In this document: positions 1-10,966 of the stretch, one piece after another
Numbering within the stretch: position 1 is the first letter of the stretch
Layout of the letters: every line of letters starts with the position of its first letter
The notes under the pieces: model-generated
Databases searched by the model: none
Seen by the model: the letters and a program-made list of their open reading frames with translations, nothing else
What the model was told of the DNA's origin: nothing
Assembly (NCBI RefSeq): GCF_018294505.1
Contig: NC_057808.1
Location: 229,831,780 to 229,895,779, forward strand
Reading direction: 5' to 3'
DNA from: Triticum aestivum
Lineage: Eukaryota; Streptophyta; Magnoliopsida; Poales; Poaceae
Length of the DNA: 64,000 nt
Made by a program: the position numbers and the translations under genes

Positions 1-2021
1 AAATTAAAGGTCATGCCAAACATGCTTCCCTTCAACTTCTCATTCTCTTTTCGAGCGGCCGATAACTGAGCCTTTAAGCTCTCTATCTCTTCAGATTGTT
101 TATCTTTTTCCTCCTCGTGTTTCTTCTTCTCGGATGTGGTCATTGCGGCCTTTTTCATTTCTGCAAGTTCGGAGGTGACGACATTAAGCTGTGTCTGGTT
201 TGTTTTCAGCTCCTGGGATAGCGCAGTGTTCTTCTCCTTCAGAACCTGCAGGTTATATCGATCCTTAAATCAGTTAGCCTCACCGTTCAAGTCTCGGGGG
301 CTACTGGCATATGTCTATTAAACTTGCGCAAACTCTTTCATGTATATCCTTTAAGAACAATTGAGTAACTCCGGCAAGTCCATATCGAGCGGCTCAGATA
401 TATGCATCTCCCAAGCTGAGTGCGGTAAATTCCTGCTCAGAAAAGGCTGGAGCACGCATGGCTTCTTTCAGTCGACGGGGATTCATTACGCTTTCCACCT
501 CAGAATTCATGACAGATACGTCATCCGAATCCTCATGAGGGGGCGGAACTGGCATTGCATCAGCCCTCGTCCTGGTCGACGAGTCCGGTGCCGGATTGGT
601 CATCGGCTAGCTGGGCATTTTCCCACTGTCTGTCGCGTGTTCCTCCTGAATCAAAGATAGAAGGGGACTTTAACAATCCGAACTCGTGCCCAGGCACATA
701 TCGAACGGACATACCTCTTTGAAGACTGGCGGGGCTCTATGGCGCTCCCGGTCTCCTTTCGTTTTGAGCGATTACCCTGCGTAGGGGCCGCCCTCGAGGG
801 GGAGCGGTCTGCCGAGTGCCGATCCTATGAAGTACGATTCAGTATAATGGATAAAGGTGCAAGTAGGGACTTCTTTTTGAGAAAGCTCTTTGAATACTTA
901 CAATGGAGAAGGAGATGGGCGGGGGTAGTCGGCTGTAATAGCCACTTCCAAGCCGTCAAGGCTCACCTGATAAAATACTCCATCATCGAACTCTATGTAT
1001 ACATCCAGATCCTCACAGAAGCCAGGGTCTTCGTCGCAGTTGTGATCCTCTGGCTATGGGGCGGGACAGTTAACGTCCTCGATCATCTTCCTCCATGACT
1101 GTTTTATGACAACAAAGAACAACTTGATTAACATGCCTTGATAGCAGTAAAGCAACACGGGTAATTAAACTCTTACCCATTCGATGGGGTTGTACATGGA
1201 ATAACCTTCTCAGTAGTTTAAGCGGAGGAAGTCTTCTTTTTCACCCTTATATAGATCAGTCAAGATCACGGCCAGTTCGGCCGGGGTATACGGACCCTTG
1301 CGTCTATAACGAGATGTGTCGTCTTCTCTCTTGTAGCACCATAAAGGAGTTACTCTGGATTGGAGAGGCTGGACACATATTTTTATTGCAATGGCCATGA
1401 CTTCGATTATCGAGAGCTCGGTATGAGCTAATAATCTGACCTAGCTGACCAAACTTTTTATTTCCGTGTTGTCTTCCTCCTTGGGACTTCGGGGACGCCA
1501 GTTGAGGCGTTTCTTTAGAGGAGCACTGGAATATTCAGCGAGGCCACGCCGAACTGGGTCCGACAATGGGATGTCATCTATATAAAACCACTCCGAAGGC
1601 CATTGTGGATATATCTCTTTGGGAGTTCCAATGGGGTAGCCTGATCCGGCTATACGCCATACTTCGGTGCCGCCCACTTCAAATATAGACCTCCCTAATG
1701 GCGGGGGACGAGGCAGAAGAACTTTCTCCATAGTTCGAAATGGGCCTCTCAGCCCAGGAACAGCTCGCAGAGGGCAACGAAACCTGAGATGTGTATAATT
1801 GAACCTGGGGTGAGGTTGTGCAGATGGATGCCGTAAAATTCCAATAGACCCCTGAGAAAGGGATGGATCGGAAATCCTAAGCCCCGCAAAAGGAACGAAA
1901 CAAAGCACACCCTGTTGGGGAAATTTTCAGCCAGCACATCATTGCCAATTGAGGCCAATCCCGCTCGTACAGAGACTAGATCTGCGAGAGGAAGATATCC
2001 CTGCGTCTGGAGTCGACTCAA
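1..2021 (-). pseudogene. Antisense extra ORF of the putative gypsy-type transposon (Transposase_28) kind, broken
   Basis: Reading leftward from an ATG near 2021, the translation contains phrases typical of this plant retrotransposon family: LLEFYGIHLHNLTPGSIIHI at about 1790-1850, then in another frame EVWRIAGSGYPIGTPKEIYP and EWFYIDDIPLSDPVRRGLAE (about 1560-1670), then LAVILTDLYKGEKEDFLR (about 1215-1270). The left 600 bases encode lysine/glutamate-rich, coiled-coil-like protein on the same strand. The frame changes at least twice and stops intervene, so it is a pseudogene. It is antisense to the retrotransposon carrying it. The protein's role is not known to me; the Pfam name reflects repeat origin and not a demonstrated transposase activity. 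Confidence 0.72.
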
Positions 2022-2418
2022 CTAAAGATGAGGCACTGAGCAACTCTGCCAATCACCCACTTGAGGGCCATGGGAGCGCAAAGAAGATCCTGGGGCGCTG
2101 GCCATGTTTTGAAGTTTTTTCGTGGCTAGTGTTGGTGTTTTTCTGCATGATGTGGATGGCACTTGGGGGATCTGACCTCCTTATATAGGCGTCGTCCCTG
2201 TGTGGCTGGGCGTTTTCTTTTTGATAAAAAATTATAGACCGTTCGCATTCGCCCAGTGCATGGAAATCGAGGCGACAGGGAAGGAGTCATAAAGGCGGGA
2301 CGAGGAAGCCAGGGCCAAACTATTATCCGCCCAATCTATAGTGAAGAACCAACCTTTCAAAAGCCAAAGACATAAGCCGGACACTGCATCGTCATTTGAA
2401 GGCCAGTTCGGGGGCTAC
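1..2418 (+). mobile_element. 3' internal part of a Gypsy LTR retrotransposon (Fatima-like), runs off the left edge
   Basis: The segment lies directly upstream of a 3' LTR at 2419 and ends in the purine-rich run TTCGGGGGCTAC, the usual polypurine tract position, so the element reads on the plus strand. No sense gag, reverse transcriptase or integrase motifs are visible here; the coding capacity is an antisense ORF (separate entry). Extra ORFs between pol and the 3' LTR are known from several plant Ty3/gypsy lineages, and that is the simplest reading. The family name rests on my memory of the LTR and is uncertain. The rest of the element lies outside the window. Confidence 0.75.
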
Positions 2419-2893
2419 TAAGGGAGTCCTGGATTAGGGGGTCCTTGGGTGTCCAGGCTATTCGATATGCGCCGGACTGATGGGCCGTGAAAATACAAAG
2501 CAGAAGGCTTTCCCTCGTGTCCGAGTAGGACTCTCCGATGCTTGGATAACAAGATTGGTGTCCAGATGTATAATTTCCTTCCTCCACAAACCGACTCTGT
2601 ACAACCCTAGGCCCCTCCGGTGTGTATATAAACCGGAGGGTTTAGTCCATAGACGCAATCAGAATTCACATAGGGTAGACATCTAGGGTTTAGCCGTTAC
2701 GATCTCGAGGTAGATCGACTCTTGTAACCCCTATACTCATCAAATACAATCAAGTAGGATGTAGGGTTTTACCTCCATTAAGAGGGCCCGAACCTGGGTA
2801 AACATTGTGTCCCACTTGTCCCTTGTTACCTTCGATCCTCAGATGCACAGTTCGGGACCCCCTACACGAGATCGGCTAGTTTTGACACCAACA
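2419..2893 (+). repeat. 3' LTR of the left-edge Gypsy element
   Basis: The LTR starts just after the polypurine tract, with TAAGGGAGTCCTGGATTAGG where the family normally begins TG, so the first dinucleotide appears mutated. It ends GTTTTGACACCAACA. It holds a TATA box in the middle and the phrase GAACCTGGGTAAAC near the end, both familiar from very abundant wheat Gypsy LTRs of the Fatima group. It is about 475 bp. The bases after it, GAGAT, belong to a different LTR into which this element seems to have inserted, so GAGAT is the expected target duplication; the partner copy lies outside the window. Confidence 0.78.
2613..2640 (+). promoter_or_regulatory. LTR TATA box inside a perfect 9-bp inverted repeat
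   Basis: TATATAAA at 2625-2632 is flanked by CCCTCCGGT (2613-2621) and its exact reverse complement ACCGGAGGG (2632-2640). The TATA box therefore sits in the loop of a potential hairpin. Transcription of the element would start about 30 bases downstream. The arrangement is read directly; any effect on expression is inference. Confidence 0.6.
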
Positions 2894-3278
2894 GAGATTC
2901 CAATCTCGGAGGGCTCCTGCCCCTCCGCCACCATGGAGGCTATGGACCGGAGGGGGAACTCTCCTCCCATCTAGGGGGGAGGCGACGGAAGAAGAAGAAG
3001 GACGGGGGCTCTCTCCCACTCTCTCCCTATGGCGCTGGAGCGCCGCCAGGGCAATCATCGTGACGACGATCTACACCAATAACATCGCCGCCGTCAACAC
3101 CAACTCTCTCCCCCTCTATGCAGTGGTGTAGCACCTCTTTCCCCACTATAATCTCTACTTAAACATGGTGCTCAACGCCATATATTATTTCCCAATGATA
3201 TGTGGTTATCCTATGATGTTTGAGTAGATCTGTTTTGTCCTATGGGTGATAGAAGATCATGATTGGTTTTGAGTTGTA
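2894..3278 (+). repeat. Fragment of a Gypsy LTR, same family as the LTR at 31498
   Basis: From GAGATTCCAATCTCGGAGGG onward this matches 31985-32370 almost base for base, including the cytosine-rich leader, the phrase CAACACCAACTCTCT and TATGTGGTTATCCTATGATG. It stops at GAGTTGTAT around 3278, where sequence of the neighbouring minus-strand Gypsy begins. Both ends of this LTR are missing: the left by insertion of the Fatima-like element, the right by a rearrangement. Confidence 0.75.
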
Positions 3279-3453
3279 TATTACACTAACTAAAACACAA
3301 AAAACACAATCATAAAAGCAGCATAATTGTGTAAACACTCAAGAACAGAAAGCAAAAGGAAAAAATAAATTTTATTCATTGGGTTGCCACCCAACAAGCG
3401 CTATAGTTTTACGCCCTTATCTAGGCATAAAACAAGCGCTATAGTTTTATAGT

Positions 3454-3801
3454 CTACCAAGAATAATTGGAAAAAGACGGATTGCAATCAATATCAAGAA
3501 CAATAAAATCTATGGGCACATAATTCCTATTTGCAAGAATAAGAACATCATTGATTCTTCCCATAGGCTTTTTAATAGTAGAATCCGCCAAGTGCAAATT
3601 TAAAGAACATTCTTCAAGATCGGTAAGACCAAGCACATCACATGGAGATTTCGGAATTGTAGAAACACTAGCACCAATGTCACACAAAGCAAAACACTCA
3701 TAATTTTTAATCTTGACTTTGATAGTAGGTTCCCTCTCATCATGCAATTTTCTAGGAATTGAAACTTCTAATTCCATTTTTTCTTCAAAAGCTTTCATCA
3801 T
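3454..3801 (-). pseudogene. Retroviral-type aspartic protease remnant of the minus-strand Gypsy
   Basis: The 115-codon ORF contains FALCDIGASVSTIPKSPCDV, aligned with the active-site loop of Ty3/gypsy proteases (usually D-T/S-G-A). Here the middle residue is isoleucine, which matches a drifted family variant or a mutation. The flap-side segment with VPIDFIVLDIDCNPS follows, then the frame stops before the rest of the fold, where intact relatives continue with a glycine-rich strand. Downstream comes 3' untranslated sequence instead of a polymerase. It is probably inactive. Confidence 0.7.
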
Positions 3802-4268
3802 AGCATCAACAATATGTTTAGTAAAACCTTTATTTTTTCATAAGCATGGGGTGAATTTATCATGGATTGCAAAAAAGAAATACAATTAATCAAAGAGAAA
3901 CTAACATAATTAAAGTCTTTGTAATCCAAAAGAGTGGGCACATCACTAGCTAAAGTTTTGACCTCTTCAAACCCACTTTCATCAATTTTCTCAATAAGAT
4001 TTTCACCCTCCGAAATATTGGGACGCCTTCTACCTAAAGTTGACTCTTATCCGGTCCCTTTTTCATCAATCTTAATTTTACTAAACAAGGAATCAATAGA
4101 AGAAACACCAATCATTTTAAGATCTTCATCACTTTTGCGGAAGAAATCACTAGAAAACGATTTTTCTAAAAATTCTCTTTTATCTCTAAGCATAGCGGTT
4201 CTTTTCTTACTTTCATCCATAGAAACATAAAGAGCTTTAATTTATTCATCTACATTAGGCACAAAAAA

Positions 4269-5386
4269 TTACATCTTGAGATTTTCCACATCATGAGAAA
4301 TTCTATCAACACTTCTAGACAAATCATCAATCTTACTCAACTTCTCTTCTATGGAAGTGTTGAAAACTTTTTGCGTGTTGATAAATTCTTTAATATTGTT
4401 CTCAACATCAAAGGTGTTCCTATTATTATTATAAGATTGATTTCCATAGGAATTACCATAATTATTAGAGGAATTACTAGGAAAAGGCCTAGGATTAAAA
4501 TTACCTCTATAAGCATTGTTGTTGAAATTATTTCGACAAATAAAATTCACATCTATGCATAACTATTTTGCTCAATCAAAGTAGACAAAGGGAAATCATT
4601 AAAATCAATAGGAGCACTTTTACTAGCAACCAATTTCATAAGAGCATCAACTTTTTCACTCAAAGAAGAAATTTCTTCAATCGAATTAACTTTTTTACGA
4701 GTAGGAGCTCTTTCGGCATGCCATTGCGAATAATTTGCCATAATATTATCAAGAAATTTGGTGGCTTCACCCAAAGTAATTTCCATAAAAGTACCACCCG
4801 CGGCGGAATCATAAAGATTACGAGAAACAAAATTCAATCCCGCATAAAAATTTTGTATGATCATCCAAAGATTTAACCCATGAGTTGGGCAATTCCTTAG
4901 CATCATTTTCATCCTTTCCCAAGATTGTGCAACATGCTCATGTTCAAGTTGCTTGAAATTCATGATCTGGGTTCTAAGGGAAATAATTTTTGCGGGAGGA
5001 AAATACTTAGTGATAAAAGCATCTTTGCACTTATTCCAAGAATCCATACTATTGCTAGGCAAAGAAGAGAACCAATTTTTTGTAGATTCACGCAAAGAAA
5101 ACGGAAATAATTTCATCTTCACCACATCATTGTCCACATCTTTTTTCTTTTGCATATCGCATAATTCCACAAAGGTATTAAGATGGGACGCGGCATCCTC
5201 ATTAGGAGTACCGAAAAATTGATCTTTCATGACAAGATTCAGCAAAGCAATATTAATATCACAAGACTCCACACTAGTGGCGGGAGGAGCAATCGGAGTG
5301 CCAATAAAATCATTGTTGTTGGTATTTGAGAAATCACATAACTTGGTGTTCTCTTGAGTCATGATGACCACACAACAAGACTGCAC
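4269..5386 (-). pseudogene. Gypsy gag polyprotein remnant
   Basis: Translation from 5386 gives a retrotransposon gag core: FFGTPNEDAASHLNTFVELC, then MKLFPFSLRESTKNWFSSLP and WNKCKDAFITKYFPPAKI, the alpha-helical capsid-like domain of plant Ty3/gypsy gag (about residues 55-150), followed by a lysine-rich linker. The first ORF stops at 4553 and an asparagine-rich continuation (NNFNNNAYRGNFNPRPF) runs in another frame to 4269, so the reading frame is broken there. It would encode the structural protein that packages element RNA. A spacer of about 470 bases with remnant coding sense separates it from the protease. Confidence 0.72.
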
Positions 5387-5548
5387 TCAAAAACAGATCC
5401 GGCAAGAAAACGGCGAACGGAAAAAGAGGGGTGACTCAAGCGGCAAATTTTTATGAAGTGGGGGAGAGGAAAACGAGAGGCAAATGGCAAATAATGTATG
5501 CGAGGAGATGAGATTTGTGATTAGGAACCTGGTATATGTTGAAGATCC

Positions 5549-5566
5549 TCCCCGGCAACGGCGCCA
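5549..5566 (-). other. Primer-binding site complementary to tRNA-Asp
   Basis: On the minus strand the sequence TGGCGCCGTTGCCGGGGA starts about 11 bases inside the 5' LTR. It is complementary to the 3' end of plant tRNA-Asp, including the CCA tail, as in several grass Gypsy families. It fixes the orientation of the element and the inner edge of its LTR. Confidence 0.8.
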
Positions 5567-5577
5567 GAAATTCCTTT

Positions 5578-7158
5578 TGATGTCGCTTGAAGCTACGTCG
5601 GTATTTCCAGAAAGAGGAAGGGATGATGCAGCACAGCGGCGGTAGGTATTTCCCTCATATATGAAACCAAGGTTATCGAACCATTAGGAGAACCAAGCAA
5701 CACAACGTACACAGCCCCTGCACACAGATAACAAATCCTTGCAACTAGACGTGTTCAAGGGGTTGTCGATCCCTTCCGGGTACGGCGCCTCAAGATAGGC
5801 AAACGGACGTGAGATAAAATTGTACTAGATTGATAGATCGAACGCCAAATAAAATAAATAAGAATAAAATGCAGCAAGGTATATTTGTATTTTTGGTTTA
5901 ATAGATCTGAAAGTAAATGCAAAGGCAAAGTAGATCGCAAAGGCAAATATATGAGAAATAGACCCGGGGCCGTAGGTTTCACTAGTGGCTTCTCTCGAGA
6001 AAAATAGCAAACGGTGGGTGAACAAATTACTGTTGGAAAATTGATAGAACTTCAAATAATCATGACGATATCCAGGCAATGATCACTATATAGGCATCAT
6101 GTCCAAGATTAGTAGACCGACTCCTGCCTGCATCTACTACTATTACTCCACACATCGACCGCTATCCAGCATGCATCTAGTGTATTAAGTTCATGGAGAA
6201 ACAGAGTAATGCAATAAGAACGATTACATGATGTAGACAAGATCTATCAATGTAGAGATAGACCCCATCGTTTTATCCTTAGTAGCAACGATACATACGT
6301 GTCGGTTCCCCTTCTGTCACTGGGATCAAGCACCGTAAGATCGAACCCACTACAAAGCACCTCTTTCCATTGCAAGATAAATAGATCAAGTTGGCCAAAC
6401 AAAACCCAAATATCGGAAAAGAAATACGAGGTTATAAGCAATCATGCATATAAGAGATCAAAGAAACTTAAATAACTTTCATGGATATAAGAAGATAGAT
6501 CTGATCATAAACTCAAAGTTCATCGATCCCAACAAACACACGCAAAAGAGTTACATCACATGGATCTCCAAGAGACCATTGTATTGAGTATTCAGCGAGA
6601 GAGAGGAAGCCATCTAGCTATTAACTACGGACCCAAAGGTCTACAAAGAACTACTCATGCATCATCGGAGAGACACCAATGGAGGTGGTGAAACCCATCC
6701 GAGATGGTGTCTATATTGGATCTGGTGATTCTGAACTCTGCGGCGGCTGGTTCAATATTTTGTCGATTCCCCTAGGGTTTGAGAATATTGGGGTATTTAT
6801 AGAGCAAAGAGGTGGTCCAGGGGGCACCCGAGGTGGGCACAACCCACCAGGGCGCGCCTGGGCCTCCTGGCGCGCCCTGGTGGGTTGTGCTCTCCTCGGA
6901 GCACCACCCAGGCGCAGCCAGGGCACATTATGTTCCTTCTGGTCCAAAAAATCTTCGTAAAGTTTCGTTGCGTTTGGACTCCGTTTGATATTGATTTCGT
7001 GCGATGTAAAAAAATATGCAGAAAAGAGCAACTGGCACTTGGCACTATGTCAATAGGTTAGTACCATAAAACGATATAAAATGACTATAAAACATCTAAG
7101 ATTGATAATATAACAGCATGGAACAGTAAAAAATTATAGATACGTTGGAGACGTATCA
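5578..7158 (-). repeat. 5' LTR of the minus-strand Gypsy (1,581 bp)
   Basis: On the minus strand it opens TGATACGTCTCCAACGTATC at 7158 and closes ...GCGACATCA at 5578, giving TGAT/ATCA termini. The body contains phrases common to wheat Sabrina/WHAM-type LTRs, such as the block around 6100-6180 that reads (reverse) as a vernal-type GATGCAGGCAGGAGTCGGTC. No second LTR of this copy is present. The bases to its right (ATAGC) are inside the Copia 5' LTR. Confidence 0.78.
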
Positions 7159-7293
7159 ATAGCAAGCTTGATTGAGTTTGTATCTACCAAACCTTATTTC
7201 CGATGTTGTGTTTGGGATCACTTCAAAACATTCAAAAGAATTTTTGAATCTCCCGTTCACCCCCCTCTTGTCAATATACTCTCGGTCCTAACA
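7159..7293 (+). repeat. 5' LTR remnant of the Copia element
   Basis: The stretch from GCTTGATTGAGTTTGTATCT to CTCTCGGTCCTAACA matches 43600-43728 with few differences. The rest of this LTR has been displaced by the Gypsy LTR ending at 7158. Its right edge is fixed by the primer-binding site that follows. Confidence 0.82.
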
Positions 7294-7295
7294 AT

Positions 7296-7307
7296 TGGTG
7301 TCAGAGC
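7296..7307 (+). other. Primer-binding site, initiator tRNA-Met type
   Basis: TGGTGTCAGAGC lies two to three bases after the LTR end. The usual Copia site is TGGTATCAGAGC, so there is one A-to-G difference. Confidence 0.75.
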
Positions 7308-7354
7308 AGGTTCTCCCTATCTCTGTTTATTAAAGGTCTGATGTCCTTGGAGTT

Positions 7355-9871
7355 TTGAGTATGTCGTATACAGGTAGGTCCTCGCACTCTGAAAGGTTTC
7401 CTATCTTTGATGGAAATTACTATCTCTACAAGAAAGAAAGAATGAGACTCAGAATTCAAGCCATCGATCTAGAATTGTGGCAAATTGTGGAAAATGGATA
7501 TACTATTCAGCACCCTGATGCTCCAACCCTGATGACAAAGCTATGCTATGATTGGATGCACAAGCGAAAGATATCATCTCTGTTAGTATCTCAAAGGACA
7601 TTTTCATTCGATTCCGAATGCTTGACACTGCTAAGCAACTCTAGAATGCCATCAAATATGCCCATGAAGAATTCATCACCAGAACAGATCCTCACACTCA
7701 AATGCTTTGTGCCATGTTTGCTGGTTTTAGAAGCTTTCAAAAAGAAAGTGCTATGGAACTCACTGATCGGTTGACAAATATTGTTGAAAGACTTCATCAA
7801 CGAGGAGTGACAGATATCACAGCTAAAGATGTGGTGAATAAGCTGCTCAGTGCTCTTTATGCTACCTTCGATCCCATCATAGCAGAAATCAAGCAAAGAC
7901 CAGATTATGAAGAACTTCACTATGTAGAGGTCATGACGCTGTTGTCACTTCACGAAGAAAAGATGGAACTAGAAAATGCAGATCAAGAATCTTCTTCAGA
8001 AGGTGAAGGAGAAATTCTATCAAACTATGGCAGTTCACACGAAGAAGAATATATTGAGAATCAACACACCATCACCGGAGAACTAGAGATGCTAACACAA
8101 AGGCTAAGTGATCTCAGAAGACACAATTTATACCTCACGGATGATGACGAACCTGACTTGCCTGAATCATCAAGAAGGTTATCTCCGAAAAAATGAAGTG
8201 CTTCAAGTGCAAACAATTCGGCCATCTCATAGCAGACAGTCCCTGCTGGGAAGGGAAACCTAGCAACCGATGGAAATATCTTCACTGCAGTGGATTCACA
8301 CAAATGGATCGTCATACTAAGCTCTCAAAGAAAAATGAATCTTCGTCATATTCTTCGACGAGACCAGTCACTAACGTGAATGCCAGAGCAATCATCGAAT
8401 CAAATATTAAGAGAATATCATAGCTGAACAGAGCATGTGCTGATTTGAACCTGGAGTCTGAAGAGGAGGCAACAGACACTAAATCAGATGATGAAGAATT
8501 TTACAGAAGGATGGGAAGGAGCAATGCCTTCATTGCCTATGAATCATCAGTCAATTCACTCGAATCAGACTCCGATGATGATGCCTCAAGTGATGATGAA
8601 CCAATCGCATTTTGTCTCATGGCAAAATCATCTAAGGATCAGGTATCAGCAAAACACCAAAAATCCATGAACGGATATTCTCCTGAATATATTTCCTATG
8701 CTAAGCTGGTCAAGATTGCAAAATCTCAACATGATGAACTTGAAATGCTTGAGAAGAATCTCAGGAAAACCGAAGGATTACTGGTCGAAGAGATGGAGAA
8801 GAATCAAAAGTTGATGGAAGAGCATGACGCTTTTTCTTCAACTATCGATGATCTTTCCAGCAAGTATGATTCTCTTTCAGTCAATTTCGAGAGTTTATCT
8901 GATGAACTCCTTAACAGGAATCTAGAACTCGAGTCTCTAAAAGAATCTCATAATGAGCTTGCCAAACAAAAAACTTCTCTCTTCACCGAGCGATCTGTTC
9001 GACTTCCTGATGATTTTGTGCCTCCTTGCTTAAAATTCCTAGAATGTAGCAATGCTGATTCAAATGTTGAAACTTCTATTGCTGAGAGAATATTGCAACC
9101 ACTACGAATGATATTTCTAACCCCTCCCTCGAGGAATTTTTTGCTCTCTCTGATGAAAATTGTAGGTTAAAGAACTTGTCGAGTCAGGAATGCTAAAGAG
9201 CCTAAAAGGGCATCAAACTCTTTGTGATGTGCTCAAAAAGTCCATACTGCACAAAAACCATCGAAAGGAAGGTTTGGGTTTCGAAAGGAAACTGAATGTT
9301 GATGGAACCTATTGGACTCCCGAGCAATATCCTCGAACGACTTGGGTTCTTGCTAAGAGTAAAACTCTCGAACCTGAAACCCTTCCTTGATATAACGGAC
9401 CCATTTCTGTTGATATTGACAAGTCTGATGACTCAAACTACAAACTCTTCAAACAACATAATGGTGTGGTATTTGCTCGATATGCTGGTACTAACTGCAG
9501 GTCAGGCTCACCCAAGAAGCAAATATGGGTGAAGAAGTGCATTATTGAAAGTCTATCTGTCACTACTGACGTGACTATGCAGAGTAACTCTCTTCGAGGA
9601 AATGATTATCATTTGAAGAATGGCACAGGAAAACCCTCGAATGGATATCAATCAAACCTTCGACAGAAGGAATAGATGTGTATCTCCTCAAATCATTATA
9701 CTCATGTCTGTGGAAATAAGTTCAATGCATATTCATATGATTACTCTCGAAGTGCACATGTGTCTTGCAGATCTCGCCAAAAGAATACTCCTGCTCGGAC
9801 GAACAAAATGAGAACCTCGTTGCCCACACAAGTGTGGGTTGCGAAAAAGAACTAACTCTTTTTGCAGGAAC
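7355..9871 (+). pseudogene. Sirevirus-like gag remnant with coiled-coil tail
   Basis: The ATG at 7355 begins a gag N-terminus (FPIFDGNYYLYKKERMRLRI...LELWQIVENGYTI), typical of Copia UBN2/DUF4219 gag. The core continues in another frame (7702-8196: RLTNIVERLHQRGVTDITAK) and then a third frame gives the zinc knuckle CFKCKQFGHLIADSPC at 8193-8240, whose normal last cysteine position is serine. After a stop at 8421 the same frame runs to 9170 as an acidic, serine/aspartate-rich and then heptad-rich coiled coil (ELEMLEKNLRKTEGLLVEEM). Decayed gag sense can be followed to about 9870. At least two frameshifts and several stops show it cannot be expressed whole. It would have formed the particle and bound element RNA. 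Confidence 0.72.
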
Positions 9872-10076
9872 CGTCTCAGGGATACCTTTGCTTACTTTAA
9901 GCCCTGAGATCTGTCATTGTTGGTGTTGTGCTCTCCGTGTTTTCGTGCGTTTGTTTTATTTCCATTTTTGTTGTGTTTGTGTTCTATCCATATATCAACT
10001 CACTTAGAGCTCCGTGGTTTTGGGTTCTCTCTCGTTTGGTTGAGTGTTTTGATTCGAACCCTGTTATCCCTCTATT
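9872..10076 (+). other. Copia internal sequence after gag, no gene recognised
   Basis: T-rich sequence follows the gag remnant where a polymerase would be expected. No integrase or reverse-transcriptase motif is present in any frame. It ends at CTATT (10072-10076), the left target-site duplication of the 18-kb Gypsy, and continues after 28164. Confidence 0.5.
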
Positions 10077-10894
10077 TGTCGGCGTCCTGGGAACGGGGGT
10101 CCCCAGACTTGCCTGCCTGCGGCCCACAGCGTGGCTCCACCAGCGGCCCTGTACGGCCCATCTTCACCAGCAAACACTCAAGACCCTCACGACGCAAGAC
10201 CTCCTCAGGGGCGGCTTCACCAGGCCGGCTCGCGAGGAGCGGAGAGATCAAGGCGAGGGACACCTCGCGAGGTTTCTATGACGCAAGCCATGACGGCTGG
10301 AGCCAGGCGGGCGCCAGCGCGCGTAGTGTCCTTGTTTCCTTTTTGGTGCTAAAGAGGCAAGCGCAGGCGAGGACCACCAGAGCCAAGACGGCGTCACCAC
10401 CAGAGCCTTTGGTAGGCGAAGACCACCTTTAGTCAGGATAACTTGTACTAGTTGTCTCCCTTCGAATTTGGCCGTTGTTGGATCCCTTCCCACTCAATAT
10501 TTGGGGAGAGGGCCAAGGCCTCTACAAATAGGACTAGCCACCACAGTAGGAGGCAAATCGAACTGGACTGAGACCAGCTCATCTGGGACGGATCATTCAG
10601 ATCTGCCTCAACCACACAAGCTCACCAAGCACATGAATACCTCTCCTCAGGAGGTTGTTCTTCCCTTGTAACTGTTCATCCTCAGCCCAAGAGGCAATCC
10701 ACCACACCACACTGGAGTAGGGTATTACACCACATCGGTGGCCCGAACCAGTATAAACTCTTGTGTCTCCTGTTCTTTGGGTTTGTCGAGCTAAGCTTTG
10801 CGATTGTTGCGATAGCGATCTAGGGAGAGAGAGATCTTCGTGCGCACCCCAGTGTTCGAACCTCAAGGGTTTTGCCGGAACCCGAAATCCGACA
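10077..10894 (+). repeat. 5' LTR of the 18-kb Gypsy (818 bp)
   Basis: Begins TGTCGGCGTCCTGGGAACGG and ends CCGACA, followed at 10895 by TTTGGTGCGCCAGGTAGGGG, the primer-binding region. Compared with the 3' LTR it lacks two blocks (about 30 bp near 10190 and about 75 bp near 10370). Its TATA position reads TCTACAAATAGG at 10521-10532, where the 3' LTR has TCTATAAATAGG, so the promoter of this copy carries a T-to-C change in its TATA box. Confidence 0.88.
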
Positions 10895-10966
10895 TTTGGT
10901 GCGCCAGGTAGGGGTGCGCTGAAGCTTTCCTTCCTCCGATCCGCGCCCCGTCGCTTCGTCGCATGC

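Larger units (their letters stand above)
3279..7158 (-). mobile_element. Truncated Gypsy element (Sabrina/WHAM-like), minus strand, gag and protease only
   Basis: Reading leftward from 7158 there is a 1.6-kb 5' LTR, a primer-binding site, gag, a protease and then a 3' untranslated stretch with the family phrase TTGGGTGGCAACCCAATGAA (3385-3404 region). Reverse transcriptase, RNase H and integrase are absent and there is no 3' LTR, so this is an internally reduced and 3'-truncated copy. Its 5' LTR edge abuts the broken 5' LTR of the Copia element at 7159, so it probably inserted there. The exact family among the several with TGATACGTCTCC ends is uncertain. Confidence 0.75.
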
